Numbered from the stretch's first letter, positions 42,351 through 54,089 are shown. The stretch is DNA of 64,000 nucleotides from Coenobita brevimanus (GCA_032717465.1 CM064657.1:22882348-22946347), one strand, 5' to 3'. Numbers and translations: made by a program. Notes: generated by a model from the letters alone, not told the origin.

Positions 42351-43078
42351 TTTTTTTTTTTTTTTTAATAACAGAACGGAGGAAGGAAAAACAAATGGGG
42401 AAAAAAAAAAATCCATACACCAGACTACTGGTGTCCTCCATTCATAAAATATCTGTAACAGTTAGACTTGAACAGTTGTGGGTTGAAATTTGGAGGAAAA
42501 CAACTCTGGGGAAGCGAGTTCCAGAGAGATGCAGTTCGGGGAATGAAAGAATTCTGATAGGCAGAAGTTCTGCAATATGGTTGAGTGACTTTCCAGTCAT
42601 GAGCACTACCAGATGCCCGTGTAGCACGAGGGAAGGCATGGAGAGGCGGCACCATGGACGCAACCTCGTCTGAGCACTTGCCAAAAAAATATCTGTAAAA
42701 TAATGCAAGGGAGGCAACATTCCTTCTTACTTGCAGGGGAGGTAGATTATATGTAATGGCAGGGTTGTTAATGATTCTAACAGCTTTATTCTGAATTTTG
42801 TCCAGTTGTCTCAATGCAACCTCTCCACAACCATTCCACAAGGGTGACCAATATTCAAGCTGAGACGCACATGACTCTTATAAATTATAGCTAACTGCTC
42901 ATCGGTGAAGAAGTTACGGACTCTGTACAATAATACAAGTTTCTTTGAGGCGGCCTTAGCAAGTGATCTGACATGAGAGGTCCAGTTGAGGGCACCGTTA
43001 AGTGAGACACCAAGAATTTCAATACTTTTGAAGATGGGAATATTAGTAGCACTGAAGGTAATGTACGAATCTGGCAAT
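42351..43078 (-). mobile_element. Jockey-like LINE fragment in the 5' LTR (J2)
   Basis: A poly-T run at 42351-42366 (its poly-A tail on the minus strand) is followed by the RT C-terminus: LGVSLNGALNWTSHVRSLAK, KLVLLYRVRNFFTDEQLAI, VASLALFYRYFFGKCSDEV and FIPRTASLWNSLPQSCFP. A change of frame near 42830 is needed. The 3' LTR lacks this insert, which proves insertion into the LTR after integration. Confidence 0.88.
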
Positions 43079-43199
43079 ATCCCCAACCACCACGCACCCC
43101 TCTTCCCTTCAATGGAGTCGACTAGAGGTACGTCGCCCTGCCGCATTACCCTCCACCTGGACCAGCGCTCAACGGAATCAGGGCAGGATCTGTGTGCTG

Positions 43200-43640
43200 G
43201 CAGACTCTCCTAGTAGGACAATGATGACACCCACCATGCTCTTCAGGGAAAGGACGTCCACCATGCCCCTTTCACCTACAGCCACCAGCAGGACCACGAC
43301 GATGCCCACCGAGCTTGTCGGGGAGAGAACACCCACTGTGCTTCCCTAACCTGCAGCCCTTGCCCCAAACAGGACTACGGTGATGTCCACCATGCTTCTC
43401 TCGCCTGCAGTCCCAGTGCCTAGCAGAACCGCAGCTGTGCCCACCAAGCCAGTCGAGGAGGCACTGTCCACTGTACGGACCTCTCCCGTCAGGCCTAGGA
43501 CAGCAGGGAAACGTTTGAGGAATGGACATGCCCTTCGAGCACACCACCCTACAGGCAGAACCGCAGCTGTCCCCACCGTGCCCGCTGGGGAGGCCCTGCC
43601 CACCGTGCGGGCCTCATCTGCTGAACCTTGGCACCTATAG
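43200..43640. repeat. Tandem repeats inside the 5' LTR
   Basis: A degenerate unit of roughly 70 bp recurs with words such as CCCACC-TGCT, GGGGAGAGAA and CCTGCAGTCCC. The corresponding array in the 3' LTR is at 49985-50420. Confidence 0.65.
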
Positions 43641-44564
43641 AGGGTCATGACCCTTGCTCGCCTCACTCCTCCAGAGGACGAGTGGGTCATGCCTCTTGTT
43701 TGCCTCACTCCTCCAGAGGCCGAGCAGGACATCCCTCTCACTCTCCCAGCACCAAAGGGGGCAGAGCAGGTTCCCCAGTGGAGTCACTGCTGGAAGAGGT
43801 CTGGAGTGGCGCTATAGTGAGTCCTGGGGTACACCCATTAAAACCAGTGCCCCTAAGTCACCAGTCACTGTCGGACTCCCAAAAGAGGTGAGACTGCAGG
43901 AAACCTCCGATGGGCTCCCTGGAAAGGAGAGACTACTGGCAGCCCCTGTCGGACTCCCGACAAAAGCAAGACCGCAGACATCAGACAAAGAGGGACGCCC
44001 CAGAACTCCTGGCCGAGACCTCCCCAGACAAGCCGGCAAACCATCCTCCACCAAGGGTAGGCGCTAGGAAGTGCACCTACTAGACCCATTTGACCCCAGC
44101 CCTGAGGGCCGACACACTGACGGAGGCTCCTCAAGTGAAAGACCTCCCTCTACATCACCCAGCAGCCCTTGTCTGATGATCAAGAGTAAGCTAGTGGTCC
44201 CACGCCCCTTCAGAGAGCACACACCTGACGAGACACCTTCCACACCTGGGCATCATCTGCAGTTATCTTACCAGCCCACTAGTCCCAGACTCAGATCCTT
44301 ATTATAGTGCGTGTAATATATCATATTGTATTGTGTCAAGTCACTGTATCCTTTGTGGGTAATATACGTGTAAGACTGGTTAGCCTGTGTTTTTTTGGCT
44401 GCATGCTCTGGACCCGGTCTTAGAAAGAACCCAATATCAGACCCACATGCTCAGAGGGCAAGAAGTTAATCTCTGAGTACGTGGCATAACACTGGTGGCA
44501 GTGGTGGTTCTAGATCCGGTCAGGAGAGAGCACAACTAGGAAAGAAAAGGGAAAATCTGACAAA

Positions 44565-45440
44565 ATGGCAGCCAAACAATGCATACAATCACCAAAATTT
44601 GACCCTGAACAGTGTGATATAGACACACACATGTGTATGATTAAACCACTATTGGATATTGGATTTGAACACGACAAGGAAAAGATAGCTGTAACACTAC
44701 CCCAACTGAGAAAAGCAGTCTCGCTTATCGCCACAAAGATCATCCTCGAGCTGACATGGGCATAATTTACACAAATTGTGACACAAGTAGTCACACCATC
44801 TCTGGGAAAGGTAGTAGCTTTGTCCCAGCTCGACGCCCTCACCTATGACGGCAACCTGGATGACACTCTCAACCAGGCTATGCGACTAGTCACCGCCACT
44901 TACTCGGAGGCTGACGCAGCCACCCAGGAACAATATATTTTCAACACTCTGTTAAGGATCCTCCCCAGCACTGTAAGAGAACATTTCACAGTCTATGACC
45001 CAATGGGAGACCTTGACAGAGATGTTCAACTAGTCAGGCGTCTTCTCACCGCCTGCACCACTCCACAACACATCGGCTCAGTGAGCAGAATCTTGATGGA
45101 TAAAGTACAACAACCAAAACCACAGACTCCCCCCGCCTGCACCGTTTCACCAACACCACCCAGGGTGCTCCCCACCAAAAGGCTCCCCCCTCCCAAGGAA
45201 AATACCAACCTGATCTCCATAAATCCACGGGAGTTTTCAGCATGTAATCACCAGTGCCCCATTCATGATATACGGGAGCAACTTAAAGCTGCCCGATGAA
45301 AAACAGCTACTCAAGGGGGCCACAAGGTCTCCTCTATAGGTGATGATTGCAATGAAGACAATGCACCCTCTGCTGAGTACTCTGACCCTGGTGAAGTAGG
45401 GTCGGACGAAGAAGACACCCCACAACAACTGGATATTTAG
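44565..45440 (+). pseudogene. Gypsy gag-like region
   Basis: Open pieces 44565-44765 and 44778-45299 read SPKFDPEQCDIDTHMCMIKP, then LPQLRKAVSLIATKIILE and, after a stop, MRLVTATYSEADAATQEQY and LRILPSTVREHFTVYDPMG. An acidic tail follows after a further stop. It has the position and helical look of gag, but no CCHC knuckle is visible. Stops at 44763 and 45297 disrupt it. Confidence 0.6.
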
Positions 45441-45510
45441 GACCATCCCCCCACCTCCCCATGGAGGCAAGGGCCACCTTCCAAAATATCGCCCACCAGT
45501 CTACAGTGAG

Positions 45511-45860
45511 ATGAGACTGAATGGGATGAAAGCTAGGCTACTGGTTGACATGGGAACGGCCAGATCCTGCCTCTACCACCATTACTCCCATCATGCCTTG
45601 GCCTTTGGCCCGCTTCTTCCCACTTCACCTCATCTCGTAGATGTGGGAGATGGCCCCCTGCCTATCCATGGAGAAACTCAGGCCTTGCGAGCCAACACTC
45701 ACCAGAAAATATCAGTCAAACATCTATTCATCATTTTTGACTCAGTCTGCTATGCTTATGATAGCTACCTAGGGCTGGACCTCCTGCAGAAACTAAGCAC
45801 CAAATCGACTGCAACAAGTGACGTCTTCACTTGCACAAGTCTCCAAACCTCCCGCCAGCC
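45511..45860 (+). pseudogene. Gypsy aspartic protease remnant
   Basis: The sequence MKARLLVDMGTARSCLYHH is the retropepsin active-site region, with Met in place of the usual Thr of D-T-G. A later YLGLDLLQKLS fits the second conserved block. The change would be expected to inactivate it. Confidence 0.65.
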
Positions 45861-46182
45861 ACACTGCACGTGCACTCCCACACCCTCTTCCTCATCTCAC
45901 TCTCCTCCCGTTGTGTCTTCTACCATATCCTCCCCTATTCCTAACCTTCCTGCTCCTCCACATACCGCTTTCCCCACTACCATCGCCTCCTCCCTTACTA
46001 TCCCTCCTCAGCACGAAGCCTGGCTCCACCTTAACAGGCCCACCGGCACCTGTATCTTATTCTCCCCTAACTTGCTTTCTGAAACCATCTCCTCATGTCT
46101 ACTGTCTCCCACCTTCCTTCTCCCCCACCCCTCTCACCCTTCCTAAAGGATTAGTGGTCAGAGAGATGGAAGACGCCAAACC

Positions 46183-47260
46183 ATGCGCATCCCCCCCTCC
46201 TCCCCTGCCACCCTTCCTCCTCTACTTGAACACCTGACACCACATCAAGCCGACAGCCTCCGATGCCTCCTCCTGGACTATCAAGACCTGTTCTTGTCAG
46301 AACCTGCGGATATCGGTCACACCACGTACCTGACACACAAAATCTATACCACAGGCCCACCGATTCACCAACTGTCTTGGAGGAAAAGCCCTAATCAGCA
46401 GGCTGAGGAAGACCGGCAGGTCCAGGAAATGCTTGATGCCAGTGTTATATCTCCATCCACCAGCCGCTGATCCTCTCCAGTCGTGTTAGTTAAGAAGAAA
46501 GACAGCACCATGCACTTCTGTGTGGATTACTGATGCCTTAATGACTTTACGACAAAGTATGCCACCCCCCTACCCAGGATAAATGACTCCTTCAACTCCT
46601 TGTACAGAGCATCTTGGTTCTCCACCATGGAACTCCAGTCAGGATACTGGCAGGTCCCTGTACACCCGGAGGACAGAGGGAAAACAGCTTTCTCGACCAG
46701 CAACGGAAGGCATTATGAATTCAGCGTCCTTCCCTTTGGACTCTGCAATGTCCCCACAACATTCTTTCAATTGATGGAGTCAGTTCTCAGAGGCCTCACC
46801 TGGGAAATCTGCCTGGCATACCTAGAACACATTATCATCTTCAGCTGAACCTGGACCGACCATCTCCAGCCCAGCACCTTAAACAAGTTTTCATTTGCAT
46901 CTGACAGGCAGGGCTTAAGCTCAAGCCATCAAAATGCATCCTGGGTTAATGGTCCATCTCCTTCCTAGGACACGTCATCTCCAAGGAAGGCATAGCACTT
47001 GATCCTGACAAACTGCATGCTATTGCAGACCTCCCCCTACCAGGAGATGTCCATGAAGTCCGTGCCTTTATTGGGCTCATGTCCTACTATCTTAAATATC
47101 GGGACCAACTGCCTAGCCCCAGGTTCCTACGCTCCACATGGAGCAATGTAGGATTGGATGATAGATAGATAGATATATAGATAGAAATGTCCTACTACCA
47201 ACGCTTCATAAAGGCGAACTTTTCACCTGGACAGATTATCACCTCAGCGCTTTTGACACC
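46183..47260 (+). pseudogene. Gypsy reverse transcriptase, mutated active site
   Basis: Seen in order: YTTGPPIHQLSWRKSPNQQ, VLVKKKDSTMHFCVDY followed by a stop, MELQSGYWQVPVHPEDRGK, FSVLPFGLCNVPTTFFQLME and LAYLEHIIIFS, where the catalytic Y-L-D-D is replaced by YLEH. A palm/thumb part follows in other frames (GHVIS, then an insertion of a 97-bp retroposon at 47090-47186). Stops at about 46468, 46531 and 46846 end the frame. It cannot be active. Confidence 0.88.
47090..47186 (+). mobile_element. Truncated S-family retroposon in the Gypsy RT
   Basis: An exact 11-bp duplication ATGTCCTACTA flanks it (47079-47089 and 47187-47197). The insert reads CTTAAATATCGGGACCAACT ... GCAATGTAGGATTGGATGAT and ends in GATA repeats. 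It is the 3' ~100 bp of the S family, a typical 5'-truncated retroposition. Confidence 0.93.
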
Positions 47261-47269
47261 CTCAAGACC

Positions 47270-47690
47270 ATGCTCATCACCGCCCCGATCGTCGTATTCC
47301 CTGACTACACCCTGCCTTTTCGCCTCTGTACCGATGTATCCCTAGTAGCAATCGGCGCCTTCCTTGCCCAAGTCCAGGAAGGACAAGAACACATCATTGC
47401 CTGCGCCAGTCATACTCTCAATCAGGCAGAAAAGAACTATGCCACCACCAAACGAGAATGCCAAGGCATCATCTGGGACTTGGACCACTTTCGAGCCTAT
47501 CTGGCAGGCACTCACATCACCATAATAACAGATCACCAATCTTTGCAGTGGCTATTCAAGTCTCAGACCCACAATGCCCAATTAGTCAGATGGAGAGAAA
47601 GCCTCAAAGAATTTGATTTTGATATAGTGTATTGGCCTGGCAAATTATATGCAAATACCAGCGCCTTATCCCGGCTGCCCATCAACACAA
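47270..47690 (+). pseudogene. Gypsy RNase H
   Basis: The frame shows FRLCTDVSLVAIGAFLAQ (catalytic Asp), HIIACASHTLNQAEKNYATT, ECQGIIWDLDHFRAYLAG and ITDHQSLQWLFK, then YWPGKLYANTSALSRLP. It is the best-preserved part of pol; the catalytic residues look retained, but upstream RT is broken. Confidence 0.85.
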
Positions 47691-47914
47691 TCAGCACCGC
47701 CACCAGCCTCCTACAAAAATGGCAAAGCAAAGATCACCCCAACTGGATACTACCACAGATATTCTACAGTGTAAGCTACACCGACAGGGCTGCCACCTAT
47801 TTACCATACTGTACATATAGTGCTCGATCCTGACACCGTCCTAGAAACGATGACTCATACTTAGACAACAGCATACATCTAGGGACCAAGAAACTCCTAC
47901 AAGTATTTAATGAT

Positions 47915-48850
47915 ATGTATTGGACACCCAGCCCCTCCACCTTGGCCAAACAAGTCATACAGGCCTACTGTGTTTGTGCGCTAGGAAAGGACATGACACA
48001 GATGCCAGGCCCTTCAGGAAACATCACTGTTCACAAGCCATGGCAACTTCTGTCTGTAGACATAGTAGGGCCACTCCCTCCTATTGCAGGCTACAAGTAC
48101 ATCATAACTTTCGTGGACACCTATTTGAAATTCCTGATTGGCTGCCCTGCCAAGGAGCATCACGCTGTTGCTGTGGCCGATGCTCTCCTCGTTTGGCATG
48201 TTTTCCCTACTTTGGCATTCCCCAGGCTCTTCACTCCGACAATGCCTCGGAGTTTACCAGCAAAATATGGAAAGAACTCACCACCATCGTTAGGTACAAG
48301 CTATTTCACTCTTCCCCATACTGGCCACAGGGAAACGGGATATGTGAAAGAAGTCACCGTATCCTCCTCAACCAAGTACAAGCCAGAATAGAAGAAACAC
48401 AAAATGAAGACTGGCCAGCCCATGTAAAAATAGTGCAGTGGGGGATGAACTCCTGTCCCAGAGAAGACGGCATTACCCCTCATGAACAAGTGTTCAGAGA
48501 AACTCCCCTTCTCTTACCACTCCGACAGCACCTACAGCCCCCCTCCATGTCCCCCCACATCTGACCCCCTTCACCATCTCAGGTGACGACTGCATCACCT
48601 ACAAAACCAACAAGACCTTCAGCCTGACATCACCCCCATCAATCCCTACATGCCTGGCAACTCAGTTATGGTGGCCCAACTACCCATCCCTAACAAACTA
48701 ACACCCCAATTATCAGGCCCCTACACAATTATCAGTGTTCCCAACCCCTACCAGGTCACCATCCAATATCATGACACTCCATGCATATACCAGAATCGCC
48801 ACGTGCATCTCTTCCACCTCTCACCACCCACCTCACCTGCTGCCTCCTGA
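47915..48850 (+). pseudogene. Gypsy integrase, frameshifted
   Basis: The first catalytic Asp is in LLSVDIVGPLPPIAGYKYII in one frame. The second Asp and the Glu are in another frame: QALHSDNASEFTSKIWKEL and YWPQGNGICERSHRILLNQ. The shift lies at about 48200. A chromatin-side C-terminal part reads GNSVMVAQLPIPNKLTPQL and LSGPYTIISVPNPYQVTIQ. The zinc-binding N-terminus is poorly preserved. Confidence 0.85.
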
Positions 48851-49757
48851 CCACGCCGCACCCACTCTCCCACCCAGCATACCACATCACCAATCACCTC
48901 CCCCGCCAACACGACTAATTCATACATGTGCTACATCATTCCTACACACTCCTAACCCTCACTCACTCCTCATTCCACACTCACATCCTCCACCATACCC
49001 CCCACCAACTCCACATCCTCCCCACAAACCCCCCACACATCCCCAGCGACCTCACCTTCCAGATCACAACCACCAGCCACCCCCGCACTGCCACCACCAA
49101 ACACAAAGACACTGCCACCCAGCCCAGGAACCTCCCATTCACACCCAGCCACCTCACTTCATGACCCAAGCTCCTCGCTGCCTACACCTGTCCTCACCAC
49201 TACCACTATTAGATCTGGCCATCTCTCTCACCCACCAACAAGGTATTCACCAACACCCTCACCCCCACCTCCACCAGTTCCAACACACCCAGAGAAACCA
49301 CTTCCAGCTCCCCCACACCAAACACCTTCTCCATAAACCTCAAAATGCATCAAGTGGGAAATAAAATTCCACTGGCCAGACTAGCCAGGACAAGTAAGGT
49401 GTGTCAGTCCAGTACTTTTCCACCTGTGTGACCTCATAAAACCCAGGTCACCTCACCCATCTCCAGCATTCAGCCCAGAGTCACTGGCCAGTCACTACAC
49501 ACTGCACCTCCAGGGAAACAAACCCCTATGCAGGGAAACAAACAATGCCTCTGAGGGACACCACAACTTCTGCATTTACTGTGGAAGACCACACACACCA
49601 CCCTCGAGATAGTGTACCAACCCCACCAGGAGCCAATTATACCCACTCAACATTGGATCTCACTCCTCCAACACCTCACGCCAGCCTACCAGACCTCAAC
49701 CTCTAATGTGTACCACCTCCAGTCACGAGGACGTGACTTCTTCAGCCGTGACAGTGT
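48851..49757 (+). other. Proline/histidine-rich, C/A-rich region before the 3' LTR
   Basis: The DNA is very C/A-rich (CACCCACC-type words) and is open in more than one frame (48735-49364 and 48928-49164), giving Pro/His/Thr-rich peptides. I treat these as composition effects, though a short third ORF of the element cannot be excluded. No purine-rich primer tract is evident just before 49758. Confidence 0.45.
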
Positions 49758-51225
49758 TGAAATACAAGATGGGTATGGGGTAGTACCAAGGGGAAACCAT
49801 ATAGAAGCGTGAGAAGAGAACGAGCGATTGGGACAAGACGGATATACGTCCCCAACCACCACGTGCCCCTCTTCCCCTCAACAGAATCGACTAGAGGTAT
49901 GTCGCCTTGCTGTATTACCCTGCACCTGGACCAGCGCTCAATGGAATCGGGGCAGGATCTGTGTGCTGGCAGACTCCCCAAGTAGGACCGCGACAACGCC
50001 CACTGTGCTCGTTAGGGAAAGAATGCCCACCATGCCCCTTTCACCTACAGCCACCAGCAAGACCGCAACGACGCCTATTGAGCTCATGTGGGAGAGATTG
50101 TCCACCATGCTGCCCTCACCTGCAGCCCCCGCCCTGAACAGGACCATGGCGATGCCCACTGTGCTGGCTGGGGAGAGGATACCCACCTTGCTTCTCTTGC
50201 CTGCAGTCCCAGTGCCTAACAGAACCGCAGCTGTGTCCACCATGCTAGTCAGGGAGGTGCTGTCAACTGTACGGACCTCGCCCGTGAATCCTAGGACAGC
50301 AGGGTAAGGTTCGAGGAAAGGACATGCCCTTTGAGGACACCGCCCTACAGGCAGAACTGCGGCAGCGCCCACTGTGAAGGCCCCGCCCACCGTGTGGGCC
50401 TCATCTGCTGAACCTTCAGCACCTATAGAGGGCCACGACCCTTGCTTGCCTCACTCCTCCAGAGGACGAGAAGGACGTCCCTCTCATTCTTCTCGCACTG
50501 CAGGGGGCAGAACAGGCTCCCCAGTGGAGTCACTGCTGGAAGAGGTCTGGAGTGGCCCTATAGCGAATCCTGGGGTACACTCAATACAACCAGTGCCCTT
50601 AAGTCACCAGTCATTGTCGGACTCCCAAAGGAGGCAAGACCGCAGGATACCTCTGATGGGGTCCCTGGAAAGGAGAGACCGCAGGCAGCCCCTGTTGGAC
50701 TCCTGACAAAGGTGAGACTGCAGACACCAGACAAAGAGGGACGCCCCAGAATTCCCGGCCGAGACCACCTTAGACAAGCCAGCGAACCGTCATCCACCAA
50801 GGGCAGGCACATGGAAGCGTGCCTACTAGACTCATTTGTCCCCAGCCCCAAAGGCCCCTCCAGTGAAAGGCCTCCCTCTACACCACCCAACAGCCCTCGC
50901 CCGACGATCAAGAGTAAAATGGTAGTCCTGCGCCCCTTTAGAGAGCGCACACCTGACGAGACACCTCCCACACCTAGGTGCCACCTGGAGTTATCTTACC
51001 AGCCCACTAGTCCCAGACTCAGATCCTTATAATTCATATAGTATGTGTAATCTATTATATTGTATTGTGTCAAGTCACTGAGTCCTTTGTGGGTAACATA
51101 CGTGTAAGACTGGTTAGCCTGAGTTTTTTTGATTGCATGGTCTGGACCCGGTCTTAGAAAGAACTCAATATCAGACCCGCATGCTCAGAGAGCATGAAGT
51201 TGATCTCTGAGTACTTGGCATAACA
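49758..51225 (+). repeat. 3' LTR
   Basis: It begins TGAAATACAAGATGGGTATG and ends TTGGCATAACA, 1468 bp. It is collinear with the 5' LTR minus the LINE insert. Visible differences are frequent (several per 100 bp), so the insertion is old. A basic, Ser/Pro-rich open frame (50442-51032, 196 codons) corresponds to 43654-44067 plus a further open stretch in the 5' LTR. Confidence 0.9.
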
Positions 51226-51230
51226 AAAAT

Positions 51231-52800
51231 AGACTCAAAAACTTTTGAGACACAGGATGTTAAAGCATTTGGGCGATAGTTAAAGGGTTGGGAATTGTCA
51301 CCCTTCTTTGGGACAGGCTGAGTGAGAGCAAACTTCCAGCAAGAAGGAAAGGTACAAGTTGAGAGACAAAGGCGAAAGAGTTTACCTCAGCAGGGTGTAA
51401 GCACAGAAACACAGTTCTTGAGGACAACAGGAGGGACCCCATCAGGCCCATACGCCTTGTTAGTACTGAGGCCAGTGATGGCAGAAAATACATCAGTTGA
51501 AGTAATTTTAATGTCAGCCATGAGGATGTCAGAGGAGGGAAATGATGGAGGAACAGCATCAGAATCATCCAAGGTGGAAATGAAGGAGAAAGTCTGAGTG
51601 AAAAGATCTGCTTTATCAGTGGAAGAAATAACTACAGAGCCATCAGAGTAGAAAAGAGGAGGGAAGGATAATGTGGTACAGTTGTTGGAAAGGCTTTTGG
51701 CAAGGTGCCAAAAGGAGCAGGAAGAATTCGAGTTGTAGAGTTGAGAGCATTTAGTATGGATGAAATTATTTTTAGCAGAGCGAAGAACAGACAGCACAGT
51801 TCCGGGCGGAAACATAAAAAAGATGTGATTCACGGATGGTTTGGCTCTGGTACCTTTTGTAGGCCCCCTCCATGCTATGGACAGCAGTAGAACATGTGTG
51901 ATGAAACCAAGTCTTTTTTTGCATTAGTCAAAGAATATGAGAAAGGAAGGTATGCTTCCATGCCCGAGAAAATAGCCTCTGTAATGTGCAAGGCACACTC
52001 AGATGGCTCCCGGCCATGGAAGCAATAATCATTCCAGGGAATATCAAAGAAGTACTGCCTGAGGGCCTCCCAATCAGCAGCTCCAAAGTGCCACAGCTGA
52101 CGTTTCTTTGGAGGGTCCACAGGCTGTACTGGAGCGATAGGACAGGTTTAGGTAATAAGGTTGTGATCGGAGGAGCCCAATGAAGAGGAAAGATTAACGG
52201 TGTAAGGAGAAGGATTAGTTGTAAGGAAGAGGTCAGGCATGTTGCAACTCTCTCCAAGGCAGTCAGGAATACGGGTAGTGTGCTGTACAAGCTGCACTAG
52301 ATCATTAAGAATAGAAAAGATGTGGGCTTGTTCACCAGGTGGATCAGTGAAAGAAGAGGAGAGCCAAAGGTGGTGATGAACATTGAAATCTCCTAGAATG
52401 GAGATTTAAGATATAGGAGAAATGCCATCGTAGAGGTAAGATAGTCAAAGAATTTTTCAGTCAGTGGAATTAGGCGATAGGTAAACAGCACACATATATT
52501 TAGTCAGAGAATGACAAGAAAGCCGAAGCCAGAGAGTAGAGAATTCAGACGAATCAAATTCAGAAACACGAAAGCAAGAAATGTCGTTGCATACTTATAC
52601 ACAGCAGCCACCTTTGGCTCTGAAATGAGTATACAGAAAGTAGGAGGATACAGAGAAGAGTTTGCTATCAGTTGCCTCAGACAGCTGAGTCTCAGTTAAG
52701 AAGAGAAGGTGAGGTTTAGAGGAGGAGAGGTGGTGCTCAACAGAGAGAAAATTAGAGGAAAGGCTGCAAATGTTGCAGAAATGAAGTGCTTAAGTTGATC
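51231..52800 (-). pseudogene. Jockey-like LINE, endonuclease and RT start (J1, 5' half)
   Basis: On the minus strand an APE endonuclease is readable in pieces from about 52780 (SNFLSVEHHL-type, then FLTETQLSE and a GDFNVHH-type box at about 52385) to the [12 protein letters not shown] end at about 52150. The linker and RT start follow at 51833-51387: SSCSFWHLAKSLSNN, SSTDKADLFTQTF and STNKAYGPDGVPPVVLKNC. Frames are broken repeatedly. The piece ends at the Gypsy insertion and continues at 42269. Confidence 0.83.
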
Positions 52801-53250
52801 TTGGCGTCTGACTTTAACCTTTGACCTGTTGTTCTCAAAATCGATTACTTTATTCTCAGGCTGACTCAAAATCGTTCCACGAAGTTTAATCCAAATTGAA
52901 TGAAACCTTTTAGAGTTAAAAAGGATGAAAGTGTGACCTTGTCCTGTGACCTTATAGTTTGTTTGATTTTCTCAGAATTGAACCACGTCACCCTGTGCTC
53001 ACCGTCTGCTCTTTTACCAAGTTTGATCAAAGTCAGACCAAAACTAAAAGTTGGATCTATTCCAGACCAATTGCCTTTTGCTCTTTTCAGGCAGTACTTA
53101 CCGTGTCTCCAACCAAGTGGAAAATTAAACCCCTCTAAAAACTGAAAGTGATCGATTTTGCTATTTTATAGATAGGGGTCCTAAGAAAGAAAAGGAATAT
53201 AGAGAAATCGGGTATGTGTCAATGGTGTTTCAGGGTGTCACCGTTATGTT
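52801..53250. repeat. Repeat with TGACCT-type words
   Basis: The region contains TTTGACCTG, GTGACCTTGTCCTGTGACCT and AAGTTTGATCAAAGTCAGACC. Phrases of this type recur in interspersed repeats of marine invertebrates. No ORF is supported. Confidence 0.4.
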
Positions 53251-53713
53251 TTAGCTACTTTAGGAGATGTTTTATACAAACGCCTTAAGATTAAGGCTAG
53301 ATGCTTGAAACCAAAATAATACCTTGATCTATGTTTGAGCGTTATGAAGGAATGTATTTGTTAAGTCTGATGGTGCGTCGGAACTATCCCTACAAAAAAT
53401 ATCTACCGATATTTTGACAGTTCTTTAACATTTTCCATTTCCACAATTGCCTGAGAAATGTCGACGAAGTTTTGCTTATGGCTTCACAATCAGGGACATA
53501 AGTCCTTCTCTTTCTCACTGCCATCTCTACTGGCAAACTTTCTCAAGCTAAGAGTGACTGCGTGTGTCTCTGCACAATGATGACTTTGATGTGACGTACC
53601 TCGAAGGAAAGTTAAAGAAAATGTGATAAGTGTGAAGTAGACACAGTTGATTATTAGGGGAACTGTTATCTTCGACTTCCATGGGACATAACCACAAAAT
53701 TCTTATGAAATAT
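53251..53713. other. No recognisable feature
   Basis: No supported ORF, TIR or tandem repeat. Confidence 0.35.
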
Positions 53714-54067
53714 TTACAAAAAAGGCAAAGAGCAACACAGTGCTGTCATACATATTCTGAATCTATAGAGCTGGTAAACAGAAAATCGTTGTGAGTATGT
53801 GTTGTTCCAGAGGGTATCAATACTGGTAGTTAAAAATCTGAGGTCGAGTTGACAATGATGGCAGGTGAAACTAAAGGCTTTTATCATTTGCCTAGGGAAG
53901 ACTACTTTGTTCAACTGGTGTTGAATTACGCTCATATTGTATCTCAAATTATTCGGGATCCATCTCATTCTCTTGGCCAGTTCCTCATTTTCTACCTCGA
54001 GATGTGAAATGTGTATTTGTTTGAAATTTTCTTGTTGGCCTGACTTGTACAGGTGTAGATTTTTCAT
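53714..54067 (-). pseudogene. Possible LINE RT C-terminal fragment
   Basis: The 117-codon frame reads RMRWIPNNLRYNMSVIQHQ and LRFLTTSIDTLWNNTYSQR, which resembles the end of jockey-like RT proteins (a globular tail with L-W-N). No RT motif is present. The identification is weak. Confidence 0.35.
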
Positions 54068-54089
54068 TTTTCATTGTCTAATCTAATAC

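Larger units (their letters stand above)
42270..44491 (+). repeat. 5' LTR, with a LINE inserted
   Basis: It begins TGAAATAAGAGATGGGTATG and ends GTGGCATAACA. Aligned by eye to the 3' LTR it is collinear except for a LINE fragment at 42351-43078. Without that, it is about 1.49 kb. The interior is G/C-rich and contains tandem repeats (about 43200-43640). Just after it, TGGTGGCAGTGGTGG (44493-44507) is a possible primer-binding site. Confidence 0.88.
42270..51225 (+). mobile_element. Ty3/Gypsy LTR retrotransposon, 9 kb, inactive
   Basis: Two LTRs (42270-44491 and 49758-51225) start TG and end CA (ATAACA). The flanks AGAAT (42265-42269) and AAAAT (51226-51230) are a likely 5-bp duplication with one change. 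Between them are gag-like, protease, RT, RNase H and integrase regions, in the Ty3/Gypsy order. All domains carry stops, shifts or active-site changes. No env-like gene is evident. It sits inside a jockey-like LINE, so it is younger than that LINE. Confidence 0.9.

Noticed and set aside
48735..49364. 209-codon Pro/His-rich ORF as an env-like third gene
   Set aside because: The region is C/A-rich and open in several frames, with no signal peptide or membrane segment; kept only as a low-confidence region.
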